Source: an uncultured Opitutales bacterium
Lineage (GTDB): Bacteria; Verrucomicrobiota; Verrucomicrobiia; Opitutales; Seribacteraceae
DNA length: 64,000 bases
Reading direction: 5' to 3'
NCBI GenBank assembly: GCA_943787575.1
Contig: CALSMY010000006.1
Span: 1 to 64,000, forward strand
Shown here in pieces: positions 9,624 to 18,875 of the stretch. The notes beneath the pieces were generated by a model that saw only the letters and a program-made list of their open reading frames with translations, made no database searches and was not told the DNA's origin. The first letter of the stretch is position 1. Every line of letters starts with the position of its first letter. The position numbers were made by a program, and so were the translations under genes.

Positions 9624-10287
9624 GTTGGCTCAAGGTACTTTCTTTCCTTACCGGTGCAAGGAAGTGGTAACTGGCTTGGGGGTAAACGACCCTCCACCCG
9701 GTGGAGACGAGCAAAGCACTGCATATTTTCGCCAGTTTCCCAAGCTCAGAGATCGGAAAATCTTACTGTACCTTGGAAGGTTTCATCCCAAAAAAGGCGT
9801 GGATGATTTAATCAGGGCCTGGAAAAAATTAAGCATCAAAGATTCTGACATTCTCGTACTGGCAGGGCCGATGGAAGAGAATAATCCATGGATTAATCAT
9901 TTGAAAAAATTGGCAGGCACAGACCCTTCTATTTATTGGACGGGTATGCTGGAGGGTCAATTAAAGTGGGGAGCCCTGAGGACAGCTGATGCGATGATCT
10001 TACCGTCACATCAGGAAAATTACGGTATGGTGGTGGCGGAGGCTTGCTCGGTTGGCTTGCCGGTTTATTTGACTGATAAGGTAAACCTTTGGTCCGAAGT
10101 GATCGAAGCTGGAGCGGGCAAAGTTGCAGCCGATAACCAAGAAGGTATTGAGAATTTGCTCAACCAATGGCTAATTGATAGCCGTCCGGAATTAAGCACT
10201 GCAGCCAAGAAATGTTTTGAAGAACGTTTGCACATTAATCAGACGGTTAAGAGCTTGGTTGGGATTATTTCTGAAAGCTCCCCGTGA
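9583..10287 (+). CDS. GT4 glycosyltransferase, C-terminal catalytic part
   Basis: This frame carries the nucleotide-sugar-binding half of a GT-B fold family 4 glycosyltransferase. Visible landmarks are LYLGRFHPKKGVDDLIRAW, LVLAGPMEENNPWI, and the donor-site E-x7-E region, HQENYGMVVAEACSVGLPVY. The initial MPK is out of frame; the genuine protein enters from 9244 at about residue ASLFTTEEE. The stop overlaps the GTG start of the next glycosyltransferase by four bases (GTGA), so the two are translationally coupled. A role in exopolysaccharide or glycan assembly is likely, but the sugar and acceptor cannot be read from sequence. Confidence 0.75.
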   Translation: MPKPVCFTTEEERRLAQGTFFPYRCKEVVTGLGVNDPPPGGDEQSTAYFRQFPKLRDRKILLYLGRFHPKKGVDDLIRAWKKLSIKDSDILVLAGPMEENNPWINHLKKLAGTDPSIYWTGMLEGQLKWGALRTADAMILPSHQENYGMVVAEACSVGLPVYLTDKVNLWSEVIEAGAGKVAADNQEGIENLLNQWLIDSRPELSTAAKKCFEERLHINQTVKSLVGIISESSP

Positions 10288-11399
10288 GAATCACGATTTT
10301 ACAGGGAGCCTTTTTGCCGGTGCCTGCGATTCGCGGAGGGGCGATTGAAAAAGCCTGGCAGGTACTGGGTGAGGCTTTTGTCAAAGCGGGACATGATGTT
10401 ACTCATATTTCACGATTGTGCGATGGATTACCGGAGCAGGAGTCTATTGCAGGAGTTCGCCATCTGCGTATACCTGGGGCAGATGCGACCAAATATTCAT
10501 CCTTACTAAAACTTCGTGAAATTTCTTATGTTCGTAGAGCTCGTGGAATATTACCAGAAGCAGATATCCTCGTTACTCATGCATTTTGGGCTCCCCTGTT
10601 TTTACCTGCTGAAAAATTGGGAAAGCTTTATGTCCATGTAGGTCGCTACCCTAAAGGACAGTTGCGTTTGTATAAAAAAGCCAGTCGCTTACAAACCCCC
10701 AGCGAAGTTGTTTCAGTAGCAGCAGCAAAGGAATTGCAGGATGGAAGTGAACGTGTACGTACCATTCCATACCCTCTACCATTTTCTTTATCAGGTAATG
10801 GATTTGCTCGCTTAGAGGATCGGCCTAAAAGAGTCCTCTATGCTGGACGTATTCATCCTGAAAAGGGAGTACTCAACTTAGTAGGTGCATGGAAGAAGTT
10901 ACCCGAATCTTTGCGCAATGAATGGGGGTTGAGAATAATTGGCCCATGGAGACAAGATCAGGGTGGGGGGGGATCGTCCTTTTTTGATCAACTCAAAAAA
11001 GGAGTTGATCCATCCATCGAGTTTCTAGAACCAGTCTTTTCTGAAAAGGAACTAATGGAAGAATATAAAAAGGCTCGTATTTTTGTTTATCCATCGATTG
11101 CCAGCAAAGGAGAAACTTTTGGATTGGCAGTCTTGGAGGCTATGAGTTGTGGCTGTGTACCTCTGGTTTCCTCTCTTCCATGCTTTGATGATTTTATCCG
11201 CCCTGGAGAAAATGGGTACAGGTTTGATGAACGATCAAACTTGCCCGAAGATACTCTTAAGAAGTGCCTGAAATCCTTATTATCAGATTCATTAGATTCA
11301 GATGTGGGGCAAAATGCATTTAAGACGGCAAAAGAATATGAGGTTGATCGGGTAGCCGCTCGATTTATTGCGGATTTTGAGGCATTGTTAGGAAGGTAA
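10284..11399 (+). CDS. GT4 family glycosyltransferase
   Basis: This is an intact 371-residue GT-B fold enzyme. The N-terminal strand is MRITILQGAFLPVPAIRGG, with the acceptor-side glycine loop. The C-terminal half begins with RVLYAGRIHPEKGVLNLV (about residue 188) and has the donor-binding segment SKGETFGLAVLEAMSCGCVP (about 273) with the two family glutamates. GTG is chosen as start because it overlaps the previous stop and gives a complete first strand. It is a paralogue of its upstream neighbour, sharing the GRxHPxKGV layout, which suggests successive sugar additions. No membrane segment is seen, so it should act at the cytoplasmic face. Confidence 0.85.
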   Translation: MRITILQGAFLPVPAIRGGAIEKAWQVLGEAFVKAGHDVTHISRLCDGLPEQESIAGVRHLRIPGADATKYSSLLKLREISYVRRARGILPEADILVTHAFWAPLFLPAEKLGKLYVHVGRYPKGQLRLYKKASRLQTPSEVVSVAAAKELQDGSERVRTIPYPLPFSLSGNGFARLEDRPKRVLYAGRIHPEKGVLNLVGAWKKLPESLRNEWGLRIIGPWRQDQGGGGSSFFDQLKKGVDPSIEFLEPVFSEKELMEEYKKARIFVYPSIASKGETFGLAVLEAMSCGCVPLVSSLPCFDDFIRPGENGYRFDERSNLPEDTLKKCLKSLLSDSLDSDVGQNAFKTAKEYEVDRVAARFIADFEALLGR

Positions 11400-11463
11400 T
11401 CTTTGCCTTTACCCCCAAGAATATCCTTGGTTCGTTCCGCTGTTTTTTATATTATTTACCTTT

Positions 11464-12006
11464 ATGAAAAGAAGCAAAGCCCTTGGTTTCTTGATCGTTT
11501 TCGTGTTTGGTTCAGCAGCCTTTGCCTGGCTGACCTCGAAGAATTCGACTTCTCCTGAACAGACAACACTTTCCCATGCGGGCCTTATACCCGATACTCT
11601 CCTTAACAAGGAAGGAACTGAGATCTCGACAGAGTCTTTACAGGGTAAATATGTCGGGCTTTATTTTTCGGCGAGTTGGTGTGGTCCCTGCCGTTCTTTT
11701 ACCCCCAAGCTAATCCGTTTTCGGAACGAACATGCTGAACAGTTCGAAGTGGTGTTGGTCGGTGGAGATGGTACAGCCAAGGACCAAGCCAAGTATATAA
11801 AAAAATACGATATGCCTTGGTTATCCATGATCAATCAATCGGATGCAGCAAGACAGGCCAATGAGAGTTTGGGTGTAAAATATATTCCATTCCTTGTTAT
11901 CCTTGATCCATCCGGTAAGGTCGTAAGCAAAGAGGGAGTGAAGGAAATACGGGCATTAAAAAATGGGGCAATGAATCTTTGGGCAAATGAGCTCAAAGGA
12001 GTCTAA
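11464..12006 (+). CDS. Membrane-anchored thioredoxin-like (TlpA/nucleoredoxin-type) protein
   Basis: The 180-residue protein has an N-terminal hydrophobic segment (residues 8-23, LGFLIVFVFGSAAFAW) that acts as signal anchor or signal peptide. A thioredoxin fold follows with the active site W72-C-G-P-C76. The segment FSASWCGPCRSFTPKLIRF and the later GVKYIPFLVILDPSGKVV (with the cis-proline) are typical of the nucleoredoxin/TlpA-like group. It likely reduces or exchanges disulfides on extracytoplasmic proteins. It follows the glycosyltransferases by 64 bases and converges with hisF. Its redox partner is not identifiable here. Confidence 0.85.
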   Translation: MKRSKALGFLIVFVFGSAAFAWLTSKNSTSPEQTTLSHAGLIPDTLLNKEGTEISTESLQGKYVGLYFSASWCGPCRSFTPKLIRFRNEHAEQFEVVLVGGDGTAKDQAKYIKKYDMPWLSMINQSDAARQANESLGVKYIPFLVILDPSGKVVSKEGVKEIRALKNGAMNLWANELKGV

Positions 12007-12028
12007 GTTTTTTTCCGATCCAAAAAAT

Positions 12029-12790
12029 TTAAAGCCTGACTGGAATTCCGGCTGCTTTCATAACCTGCTTGGTTTCAGGTATGGTATATTCTCCAAAATG
12101 AAAAATACTGGCCACCAATACTGCACTTGCTTTGCCTTTTAAAATTCCTTCCGCCATATGGGTCGGATTGCCCACTCCTCCAGATGCGATGACCGGAACT
12201 TCCACAGCCTCACTGATTGCCCGTGTAAGCTCGAGATCATATCCTTGCTTGGTTCCGTCGCAATCCATACTGGTGAGTAATATCTCGCCAGCTCCACGGC
12301 TAACCACTTCCTGAGCCCATTGGACCGCATCTAATTCGGTAGGCTTTCGCCCACCGTGGGTGTAGACCAGCCAGCCATTGTCTTCTTCCCTTCGCTTGGC
12401 ATCGATAGCGACTACAATGCATTGGTTCCCAAAGTTATTGGTGGCATCATCAATGAGGGAAGGATTGAGGATGGCTGCAGTATTCATACTTACCTTATCG
12501 GCACCTGCCATGAGCATAGATCGAATGTCGTCAAGTTTACGAATTCCTCCTCCCACGGTTACAGGCATGAAACAGGTGGCCACCGTACGTTCGACAACAT
12601 CCCGCATGGTTTCCCGCTCATCACTGGAGGCGGTAATATCTAGAAAGACAAGTTCATCGGCTCCCTGTTGCTCGTAAGCCTGTGCGACTTGCACGGGATC
12701 TCCAGCATCACGCAATTCTTTAAAGCGTACCCCTTTAACCACTCGGCCTGCATCTACATCAAGGCAGGGAATAATCCGGGCGGATAGCAT
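12029..12790 (-). CDS. hisF: Imidazole glycerol phosphate synthase cyclase subunit HisF
   Basis: The 253-residue protein matches the full HisF (beta/alpha)8 barrel. It carries the catalytic aspartates D11 ([14 protein letters not shown]) and D130 ([10 protein letters not shown]), and both phosphate-binding loops, [11 protein letters not shown] and [10 protein letters not shown]. HisF joins the glutaminase HisH to convert PRFAR and ammonia into IGP and AICAR in histidine synthesis. The gene is isolated from other his genes except hisC about 6 kb away, so the pathway is scattered in this genome. It converges with the thioredoxin-like gene, 22 bases apart. Confidence 0.97.
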   Translation of the reverse strand: MLSARIIPCLDVDAGRVVKGVRFKELRDAGDPVQVAQAYEQQGADELVFLDITASSDERETMRDVVERTVATCFMPVTVGGGIRKLDDIRSMLMAGADKVSMNTAAILNPSLIDDATNNFGNQCIVVAIDAKRREEDNGWLVYTHGGRKPTELDAVQWAQEVVSRGAGEILLTSMDCDGTKQGYDLELTRAISEAVEVPVIASGGVGNPTHMAEGILKGKASAVLVASIFHFGEYTIPETKQVMKAAGIPVRL

Positions 12791-12854
12791 GGTCGGGAAG
12801 AAAAATTAATAAATCCGTCCAGGCAAAGAAAATGGACGGGTTGTAAAAACCAGA

Positions 12855-14615
12855 TTATTCGTCGGCAAAAGCAACATCCGGCTCGTAGGAAAGAATGAGT
12901 TTGTATTGCTGACCCGGGCGCATGATCAATGGATGGTCACGGGCAAGGAACTGTACATAATGAACATTCCCTGAATATCCACGGTAGTCTGGATTATCTG
13001 ATACAGTTTCAAAAGCGGACCAACTTGCCTGAAAATCATCCACCTCAACTTTAGCACGTAATCCTTCAGCACCCTGGCGCAAAGTAGTTCCCAATCGATG
13101 AGAGGAGTGGGGCGAGCCAATAACCAGGGCAAGACGCATCCGGTCCATAGAGATAGGGTTCTTTACCTGGAATACAAATTCGGAAGATACTTTACCGTTT
13201 CCAAAGGTCCATTGAACCTGGCAACTTCCAATACCATTGGCAAAGGATCCGTCCGTCCGTACAAATTCGGGTTGGTTGAATCTTAGGTAAAGTGATTTTT
13301 TTAATCCAATACCAGTAACACAATTTTTCCCATAGAAGGAGGGGATGACCACATCTTTACCAAAGGTAAGTTCGGGGATCATGACCGGAAGGTATTTGTT
13401 TACTGTCCAATCAAAGATTCCAGGGCAATGGGGAAAGGCAAGGTTGTCTGATGTCGTTTGGGGTCCTGGACCAATCAAAGGCATTTGATACTGAATGCCT
13501 ATATTCTCATCGCGGTAGAGAAACAATCCATGCTCTTTCCGATGGGATTTGTCAAAAGGTACAAAACGACCACCAGTGGAGGAGCGCTGAGGTGCAGGCA
13601 CAGCCATGGAACCACCAATCACTTTGGCCAATCGTGACCATTGGCAAAGGTAGCGGGCAGCATCAAAATTAGCCATCCGCGTGGTGTGGTTGGGCACCGT
13701 ATTTCTTTCCTCATCACGAATAACAAGTTCTCCTTTTTCCTGATCGAGGTAGGTGACAAAGAAATATTGGAACAACCTGCGCAGTGTATTTAAATAAAGA
13801 GCGTGTTTTTCCGGGGCTATCCAGTTGTCGCGCATGGCCTGAAGAATCAAACTAATACAATGCAACTGTCCGTAAGCACCCACGGAACGACCATAAGTCC
13901 AGCCAAGACCATCCTGTCTTGTCATATCGGGCAGGAGTTTGAGGTATCTCTCGGCAAAGGTGCGTAACTTAGGCAGTTTGCGATCCTTTAAATGTACATT
14001 GGCATGGAGCTGCAGTGCCTGACGGATGAAGATAAAAGAAAGCAACCCATACAGATTATAAACTCCGTGAGTGCCCTTGGGGTCGTCATTGCAAAACCCG
14101 CCAGTGCCATGGGTTTCAATTCGCTCAACAAAGCGATCAATCACTTTTCCGGTGTCGTCTTTTTTGGTCAGCCCAAAACTGAAACGAGCTACAGACTTGG
14201 CTATATTAAAGGCTTGAAAATGATCTTCGTGGTCACTGCGGGATAAGAGACACTCATCGAGTTGTTCTCGGGTAGGATCTGTCAGTCTTTCCCAGACAGG
14301 ATTTCTTTCCTTGGATGCCCCAAAGGATAGTAAACCAAGGGCGGCGTAGGCTAGGCCGTTCTCGTGAGAATCTTCGTTGAATGCCTGTTGAGTTACACAA
14401 CGTGCGGAAAGATCGAAAAGATCATGCCCCTCGAGCTCCACTTCGCCGGAGGCTCGAAAAAATTCTCCTATTGCAAGGGCGGCATGGCCAGGCTCGTCGG
14501 CACGTGGTTGTTCACCGGGGGCAGGGCTTACGGTGCCGTCAGGATTAAGGTGCTTGAGGTTGTTGCCGAGTAAGGACCTCGCCAGGTCCAGGCATTGATT
14601 AGAGAAATTCTGCAT
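12855..14615 (-). CDS. Uncharacterised 586-residue protein, probable alpha/alpha toroid plus beta domain
   Basis: I do not recognise a named family. Residues 1-330 are helical, with repeating aromatic and Gly-rich turns (HENGLAYAALGLLSFGAS, GTHGVYNLYGLLSFIFIR, GLGWTYGRSVGAYGQLHCIS). That is the pattern of an (alpha/alpha)6 barrel as in polysaccharide lyases and unsaturated glycosyl hydrolases. Residues 380-586 are strand-rich (LFLYRDENIGIQYQMPLIGP, YKLILSYEPDVAF), fitting a C-terminal beta sandwich. No signal peptide is visible, so it would be cytoplasmic. It lies between hisF and rho on the same strand. A carbohydrate-active role is an inference from the apparent fold only. Confidence 0.75.
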   Translation of the reverse strand: MQNFSNQCLDLARSLLGNNLKHLNPDGTVSPAPGEQPRADEPGHAALAIGEFFRASGEVELEGHDLFDLSARCVTQQAFNEDSHENGLAYAALGLLSFGASKERNPVWERLTDPTREQLDECLLSRSDHEDHFQAFNIAKSVARFSFGLTKKDDTGKVIDRFVERIETHGTGGFCNDDPKGTHGVYNLYGLLSFIFIRQALQLHANVHLKDRKLPKLRTFAERYLKLLPDMTRQDGLGWTYGRSVGAYGQLHCISLILQAMRDNWIAPEKHALYLNTLRRLFQYFFVTYLDQEKGELVIRDEERNTVPNHTTRMANFDAARYLCQWSRLAKVIGGSMAVPAPQRSSTGGRFVPFDKSHRKEHGLFLYRDENIGIQYQMPLIGPGPQTTSDNLAFPHCPGIFDWTVNKYLPVMIPELTFGKDVVIPSFYGKNCVTGIGLKKSLYLRFNQPEFVRTDGSFANGIGSCQVQWTFGNGKVSSEFVFQVKNPISMDRMRLALVIGSPHSSHRLGTTLRQGAEGLRAKVEVDDFQASWSAFETVSDNPDYRGYSGNVHYVQFLARDHPLIMRPGQQYKLILSYEPDVAFADE

Positions 14616-14686
14616 GAAAATACCGGTGCGTGGGTATGTGAATAAAAGGTTAGAAAATGCGGTTTTAACGCTCGATTGTCAACGCG

Positions 14687-15823
14687 TTAAGCCGTCTGGA
14701 TCAGGTCCAAGAAATCTTGGTTATTTTTCGTCTTGGCCATTCGTTCCAATAAGGTCTCCGTAGCATCGATAACCTTCATCGGAGACATGGCTCGTCGCAG
14801 GAAAGATGTTTTTTCCAAAACCTTAGGGTCGAGCAGGTCTTCTTCTTTACGCGTACCCGAGGATGCGAGGTTTAGAGCAGGCCAAAGCCGGAGTTCAGCA
14901 ATTTTGCGGTCGAGTACGATTTCGCAGTTTCCAGTACCTTTAAATTCCTGGAAGATTAATTCATCCATTTTGGAACCTGTCTCCACGAGGGCTGTGGCAA
15001 TAATGGTAAGAGACCCTGCCTCTTCAGAATTTCGGGCGGAAGAAAAAATTTGCCTGGGTTTCTCAAGGGCTCGCACATCGAGACCTCCGGTCATGGTCCG
15101 ACCGCTTTTCCCAGACGCTGCATTGTAAGCACGGGAAAGTCGGGTGATCGAATCCATTAGCAAGACGACATCTTTTTTGTTTTCAACCAAACGCTTGGCA
15201 CGCTCGATAGCCAATTCAGCCATATTTAAATGACTCTTTACTTCTTCGTCATTGGAGGAGGCAAAGATTTCTGCAGGCACAGTCCTTTTAAAGTCAGTCA
15301 CTTCTTCTGGGCGCTCGTCGACCAACAATACCATGAGGTGACAATCGGGATGATTTTCTTCAATACCCTTGGCAATGTCGTGAAGAATTGTGGTCTTGCC
15401 TGCGCGGGGCGGGGCAACAATCAGGCCGCGTTGCCCTTTTCCGATCGGGCAAAAAAGATCGATCATTCGAGTGGTCATCCGGCCATCCTTGCACTCGATG
15501 TTGAGCTTTTCCTTAGGTTGTATGGTAGTTAACTGGTCGAAACGGAAAAGGGATTTCCTGTCTTTGATCGAAAGCCCGTCTACTGTGTGTATGAAGCGGA
15601 CTTTTGGACTTGGCCTATTCGGGTTGTGAATGGCATCAGCTTGAATGAAAGAGCCTCTTTTAAGCTTGAAACGACGAATCAATTCTTTGGGTAAAAAGGG
15701 ATCATTGGGCGTGGTCTTGCCACCCCTGGCGGGATCAAGCAAGACACCCGATTTGTTTTCGATTATGTCCAACAGCCCTTCGACTTGAAGTGCATCGGAC
15801 TCAGTACGTTCATTTTCGCTCAT
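14687..15823 (-). CDS. rho: Transcription termination factor Rho
   Basis: The 378-residue protein contains the Rho RNA-binding cold-shock-like region (residues 45-110, with GSFIQADAIHNPNRPSP) and a RecA-like ATPase with Walker A GLIVAPPRAGKTTI at 133-146. The Q-loop/R-loop region (KSGRTMTGGLD) and the helicase signature DELIFQEFKGTGNCEI follow. It is a hexameric RNA-dependent ATPase that ends transcripts. It is on the short side because the N-terminal helical part before the RNA-binding fold is only about 40 residues. The start sits in a 197-base divergent gap with metG that holds a perfect 9-bp inverted repeat. Confidence 0.96.
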   Translation of the reverse strand: MSENERTESDALQVEGLLDIIENKSGVLLDPARGGKTTPNDPFLPKELIRRFKLKRGSFIQADAIHNPNRPSPKVRFIHTVDGLSIKDRKSLFRFDQLTTIQPKEKLNIECKDGRMTTRMIDLFCPIGKGQRGLIVAPPRAGKTTILHDIAKGIEENHPDCHLMVLLVDERPEEVTDFKRTVPAEIFASSNDEEVKSHLNMAELAIERAKRLVENKKDVVLLMDSITRLSRAYNAASGKSGRTMTGGLDVRALEKPRQIFSSARNSEEAGSLTIIATALVETGSKMDELIFQEFKGTGNCEIVLDRKIAELRLWPALNLASSGTRKEEDLLDPKVLEKTSFLRRAMSPMKVIDATETLLERMAKTKNNQDFLDLIQTA

Positions 15824-15902
15824 GCTGAGTGAGGTGGGTTTTATCAGCTAAGTAAATAACTGAAAAGAGAAGTGAGGTTGGGAACAAAATTTTTCTTCCC
15901 GG

Positions 15903-15925
15903 AACAGATCAACAACTGATCTGTT
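15903..15925. promoter_or_regulatory. Perfect 9-bp inverted repeat in the rho/metG divergent intergenic region
   Basis: AACAGATCA (15903-15911) and TGATCTGTT (15917-15925) are exact reverse complements around a 5-nt spacer (ACAAC). There is no T-tract on either side, so it does not look like a terminator. It sits 80 bases upstream of rho and 96 bases upstream of metG, where an operator or an RNA hairpin in a leader could lie. Which of these is correct cannot be told from this copy alone. Confidence 0.5.
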
Positions 15926-16020
15926 ATCCAAATAAAACTGCGAAGTAGTATGCAAGTCAACCATGGAAAGTGGGAATAGGTTGGTTCTTTGGCTGATAAT
16001 CGATATAGCATAATTCTCTG

Positions 16021-17544
16021 ATGAAGAAATTTTATCTCACCACCGCGATCGATTATGCCAATGGTTCACCTCACTTGGGCCATGCTTATGAAAAGATACT
16101 TGCCGATGTTATTGCCCGGATAAAACGGTTACAGGGAACGGAGACTCGCTTTGTTACCGGACTGGACGAGCATGGGCAAAAAGTGCAACAGGGTGCCGAT
16201 GCTGAGGGGATTGAACCACAACAAAGATGTGACCGGATTGCTGAGGAATTTAAAGAGATCTTAACCACCCTAAAAATTTCCAACGACGATTACATCCGTA
16301 CAACCGAGCAGAGACATAAGCAAGTGGTCTGCGAACTTTTACAAAATTTGTATGATGCCGGAGATATTTATCAGGACGAGTACGAAGGGTTTTATTCGAC
16401 CCGTGCTGAACAATTTTTGCAGGAAAAAGATAAGGTAGATGGGGAATGGCCCGAGATTTTTGGAGAGGTCACCCGGATAACCGAAAAGAATTATTTTTTC
16501 AGACTTAGTAAATACCAAGATTGGTTGATCGAACATATACAAAGCTCGGAAGATTTTATAAAACCTGACTTCCGAAAATCTCAGGTTTTGGAATTTCTTA
16601 AAGAGCCCCTCAATGACTTGTGTATTTCACGACCTTCCGACCGTTTATCTTGGGGAATTCCGCTTCCTTTTGATTCTGGTTTTGTCACTTATGTATGGTT
16701 TGATGCCTTGGTAAATTATATAACTGCTGCGGGGTTTGGGACCGATGAATTTTCTGATTATTGGCCAGCGGACCTTCATGTCATTGGAAAAGATATACTT
16801 GCCCCGCCCCATGCAGTCTACTGGCCCATTATGCTCCAGGCCTGCAACCTTCCAACCCCTAAGCAAATTCTAGCACACGGTTGGTGGACGACATCTGGAG
16901 CCAAGATGTCAAAAAGTACGGGAGAAACTGTTAGCCCGCTGGCTTTGGCTGATCAATACGGAGCAGATGCATTTCGGTTTTTTGTAATGAGGGAAATGAC
17001 TGTGGGTCAGGATGCAGAATTTTCTTTGGAGCGTTTTTCTTCCCGTTACAAAGGAGAGTTAGGAAATGACCTGGGTAATCTGGTCAGTCGTTTATTGCAC
17101 ATGTGCCACCAATATTTTGATGGCATTGCCCCAGATCAGGAACTTCAGGAAGAATGGGAAGAGCGCTTGCAGGAACGCTGGCAGGAAACCTCAACCAAGG
17201 TTCTTCAATTGTTTGAAGGATTTCAATTTCACCAGGCTTTGGAAGAAACAATTGGATTTGTTCGGGCAATCAACAAATATGCAGATGATCGGGCACCCTG
17301 GAAATTAGCAAAATCTGATGCCCCCGAAGATGTTCAGGCTTTACGGACCAGTCTTGGAACCATGCTCGAAGCATTAAGGCTGGCCAATGATTTACTTGCT
17401 CCAGTCATGCCCGGTGTTCATGCCCGCATTTGTAAATGTTTGGGTCAAAACCCAGTGGAAAACTGGAAGGGGCGTCTTGATTGGGGAAAGCACTTAACAA
17501 ATGTGAAACTGGGAGAAAAAATTATCCTTTTTCCAAGAGATTGA
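16021..17544 (+). CDS. metG: Methionyl-tRNA synthetase, short form
   Basis: The 507-residue class I synthetase has the HIGH-type motif PHLGHAY (residues 17-23) and KMSKS at 295-299 in GAKMSKSTGE. It charges tRNA-Met for initiation and elongation. The connective-peptide segment reads YEGFYSTRAEQFLQ, without the paired cysteines that bind zinc in E. coli-type enzymes. The C-terminal EMAP/Trbp-like dimerisation domain is absent, as in other short bacterial forms. The ATG at 16021 places the first strand (KKFYLTTAIDYANG) correctly. It is divergent from rho and converges with the CorC-like gene. Confidence 0.96.
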   Translation: MKKFYLTTAIDYANGSPHLGHAYEKILADVIARIKRLQGTETRFVTGLDEHGQKVQQGADAEGIEPQQRCDRIAEEFKEILTTLKISNDDYIRTTEQRHKQVVCELLQNLYDAGDIYQDEYEGFYSTRAEQFLQEKDKVDGEWPEIFGEVTRITEKNYFFRLSKYQDWLIEHIQSSEDFIKPDFRKSQVLEFLKEPLNDLCISRPSDRLSWGIPLPFDSGFVTYVWFDALVNYITAAGFGTDEFSDYWPADLHVIGKDILAPPHAVYWPIMLQACNLPTPKQILAHGWWTTSGAKMSKSTGETVSPLALADQYGADAFRFFVMREMTVGQDAEFSLERFSSRYKGELGNDLGNLVSRLLHMCHQYFDGIAPDQELQEEWEERLQERWQETSTKVLQLFEGFQFHQALEETIGFVRAINKYADDRAPWKLAKSDAPEDVQALRTSLGTMLEALRLANDLLAPVMPGVHARICKCLGQNPVENWKGRLDWGKHLTNVKLGEKIILFPRD

Positions 17545-17574
17545 ACCGCCCCAGCTTTGCCAAGGGGTATAAAT

Positions 17575-18873
17575 TTAGGAAGCTTTCGTTTCTTCGCTGG
17601 GATCAAGCAGGCGAACTTCTGTCAGGCCAATTCGAGTCTCATCAGCTTCAAGAATGGTGACTTCCAAATTTTTGAGCCTTAAGGTTTCGTAAGCCTCCGG
17701 AATCTTTCCAAACTCCTGGGTGATAAGTCCTCCAAAGCTTGTTACCTCTTCCACTTCATCATCAATATTCAAGGCCTCGGGTAATTCGTGAAGGGGAGTA
17801 AGTCCAGAGATTTTCCAACTTTGTTCATTAAGTTGTTCGATATCTGCCTCGTCAGCATCGAACTCGTCTTGAATTTCTCCGACCACCTCTTCAAGAATAT
17901 CTTCAAGGGTAATCACCCCGTCAATCCCCCCAAACTCATCTCCAACCAAGGCCATATGTACCTTCCACTTCATCATTTTACGAAGGGCCAGGGGTAGGGG
18001 GTCTTCAGCAGAAACACGTGCAGGTGCTTTGGTGATAGACCGAAGAGAGAGTTTGTCGGGTTCTTTCCCGAGCAGGCGGAAAGCATATTTTACATGGATA
18101 ATGCCCAGGCAGTGATCTAAGTCCCCTTCGCAAAGAGGCAGACGGGTATGACCACAATTTCTAGCGATTTCGAGGTTTTTTTCCAATCCGTCTTGCCAGT
18201 CCAAAATTTGTACTTGTTTGCGCGAGACCATCACATCCTGAACCTTCAATTGTCCCATTTCCAAGGTATTGCCCACAATTTCTGCAATATCTGGATCAAG
18301 GTTTGAACCCTCCCTTGATAAGGTACGTATATGATCGGCGACTTCGTTATCTTCGTTATCTCCATTTTCTCCTTTTGGGTCTGTGCCGAAAAAAACTTTT
18401 TCGATACGCAGGAGGAGCGGAGTAAAGGGTAAGGCAAGAAAGCGGGCAAAGAGAGTGAAAGGAAAACCAATTTTTAAATGTAAGTGGCTATTTGATCCAG
18501 AGGTTAATAAGCGAGGAAAGATCCCGGAAAAAATACGCTCTGTGCAAAGGGCTACAAAGAAAGCAACGAAGCCGCCTAACAAAGTACTCTCCCCGGTCCA
18601 TATGATAAGGACCGAAAAGAAACCAACAAATACCTGCAGGGCAGAAAAAAGAGCCGATTCCACATGCAATGGGCGGGCATGGTTGGGTTCTCGAAGCATG
18701 GATTCGAGTAGTTTTCCAGATCGTGAGCCCTCCCCAGGGGGGGTGGATATACCAGCTCGAATACGATCAATCATCGATCGAAAGACACCCAGGTAAAGTC
18801 CGATTGCCAAAAAAATGACCCAGATGGTAAAGAGAAAGGAAGGGGAAAAAAGGGATTCTATCGTAGTGATCAT
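17575..18873 (-). CDS. CNNM/CorC family protein (membrane domain, CBS pair, CorC_HlyC domain)
   Basis: The 432-residue protein begins with four or so hydrophobic segments (about 10-30, 80-110, 115-130, 135-165), a diverged DUF21-like membrane part. A CBS pair follows (about 195-335, VQDVMVSRKQVQILD ... FGGIDGVITLEDILEEVVGEI), and then a C-terminal CorC_HlyC domain (SWKISGLTPLHELPEALNI to the end). Family members are implicated in magnesium or cobalt export and were historically called hemolysins. The gap to hisC is only two bases, so the two are co-transcribed. Confidence 0.88.
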   Translation of the reverse strand: MITTIESLFSPSFLFTIWVIFLAIGLYLGVFRSMIDRIRAGISTPPGEGSRSGKLLESMLREPNHARPLHVESALFSALQVFVGFFSVLIIWTGESTLLGGFVAFFVALCTERIFSGIFPRLLTSGSNSHLHLKIGFPFTLFARFLALPFTPLLLRIEKVFFGTDPKGENGDNEDNEVADHIRTLSREGSNLDPDIAEIVGNTLEMGQLKVQDVMVSRKQVQILDWQDGLEKNLEIARNCGHTRLPLCEGDLDHCLGIIHVKYAFRLLGKEPDKLSLRSITKAPARVSAEDPLPLALRKMMKWKVHMALVGDEFGGIDGVITLEDILEEVVGEIQDEFDADEADIEQLNEQSWKISGLTPLHELPEALNIDDEVEEVTSFGGLITQEFGKIPEAYETLRLKNLEVTILEADETRIGLTEVRLLDPSEETKAS

Positions 18874-18875
18874 AA

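Noticed and set aside
11415-11430. CCAAG/CTTGG hairpin before the thioredoxin-like gene as a terminator
   Set aside because: The stem is only five pairs and the T-tract begins more than 10 bases later, so the match may be chance.
12007-12028. Bidirectional terminator between the thioredoxin-like gene and hisF
   Set aside because: The gap has a T7 and an A6 run but no GC stem between them, so a hairpin is not supported.
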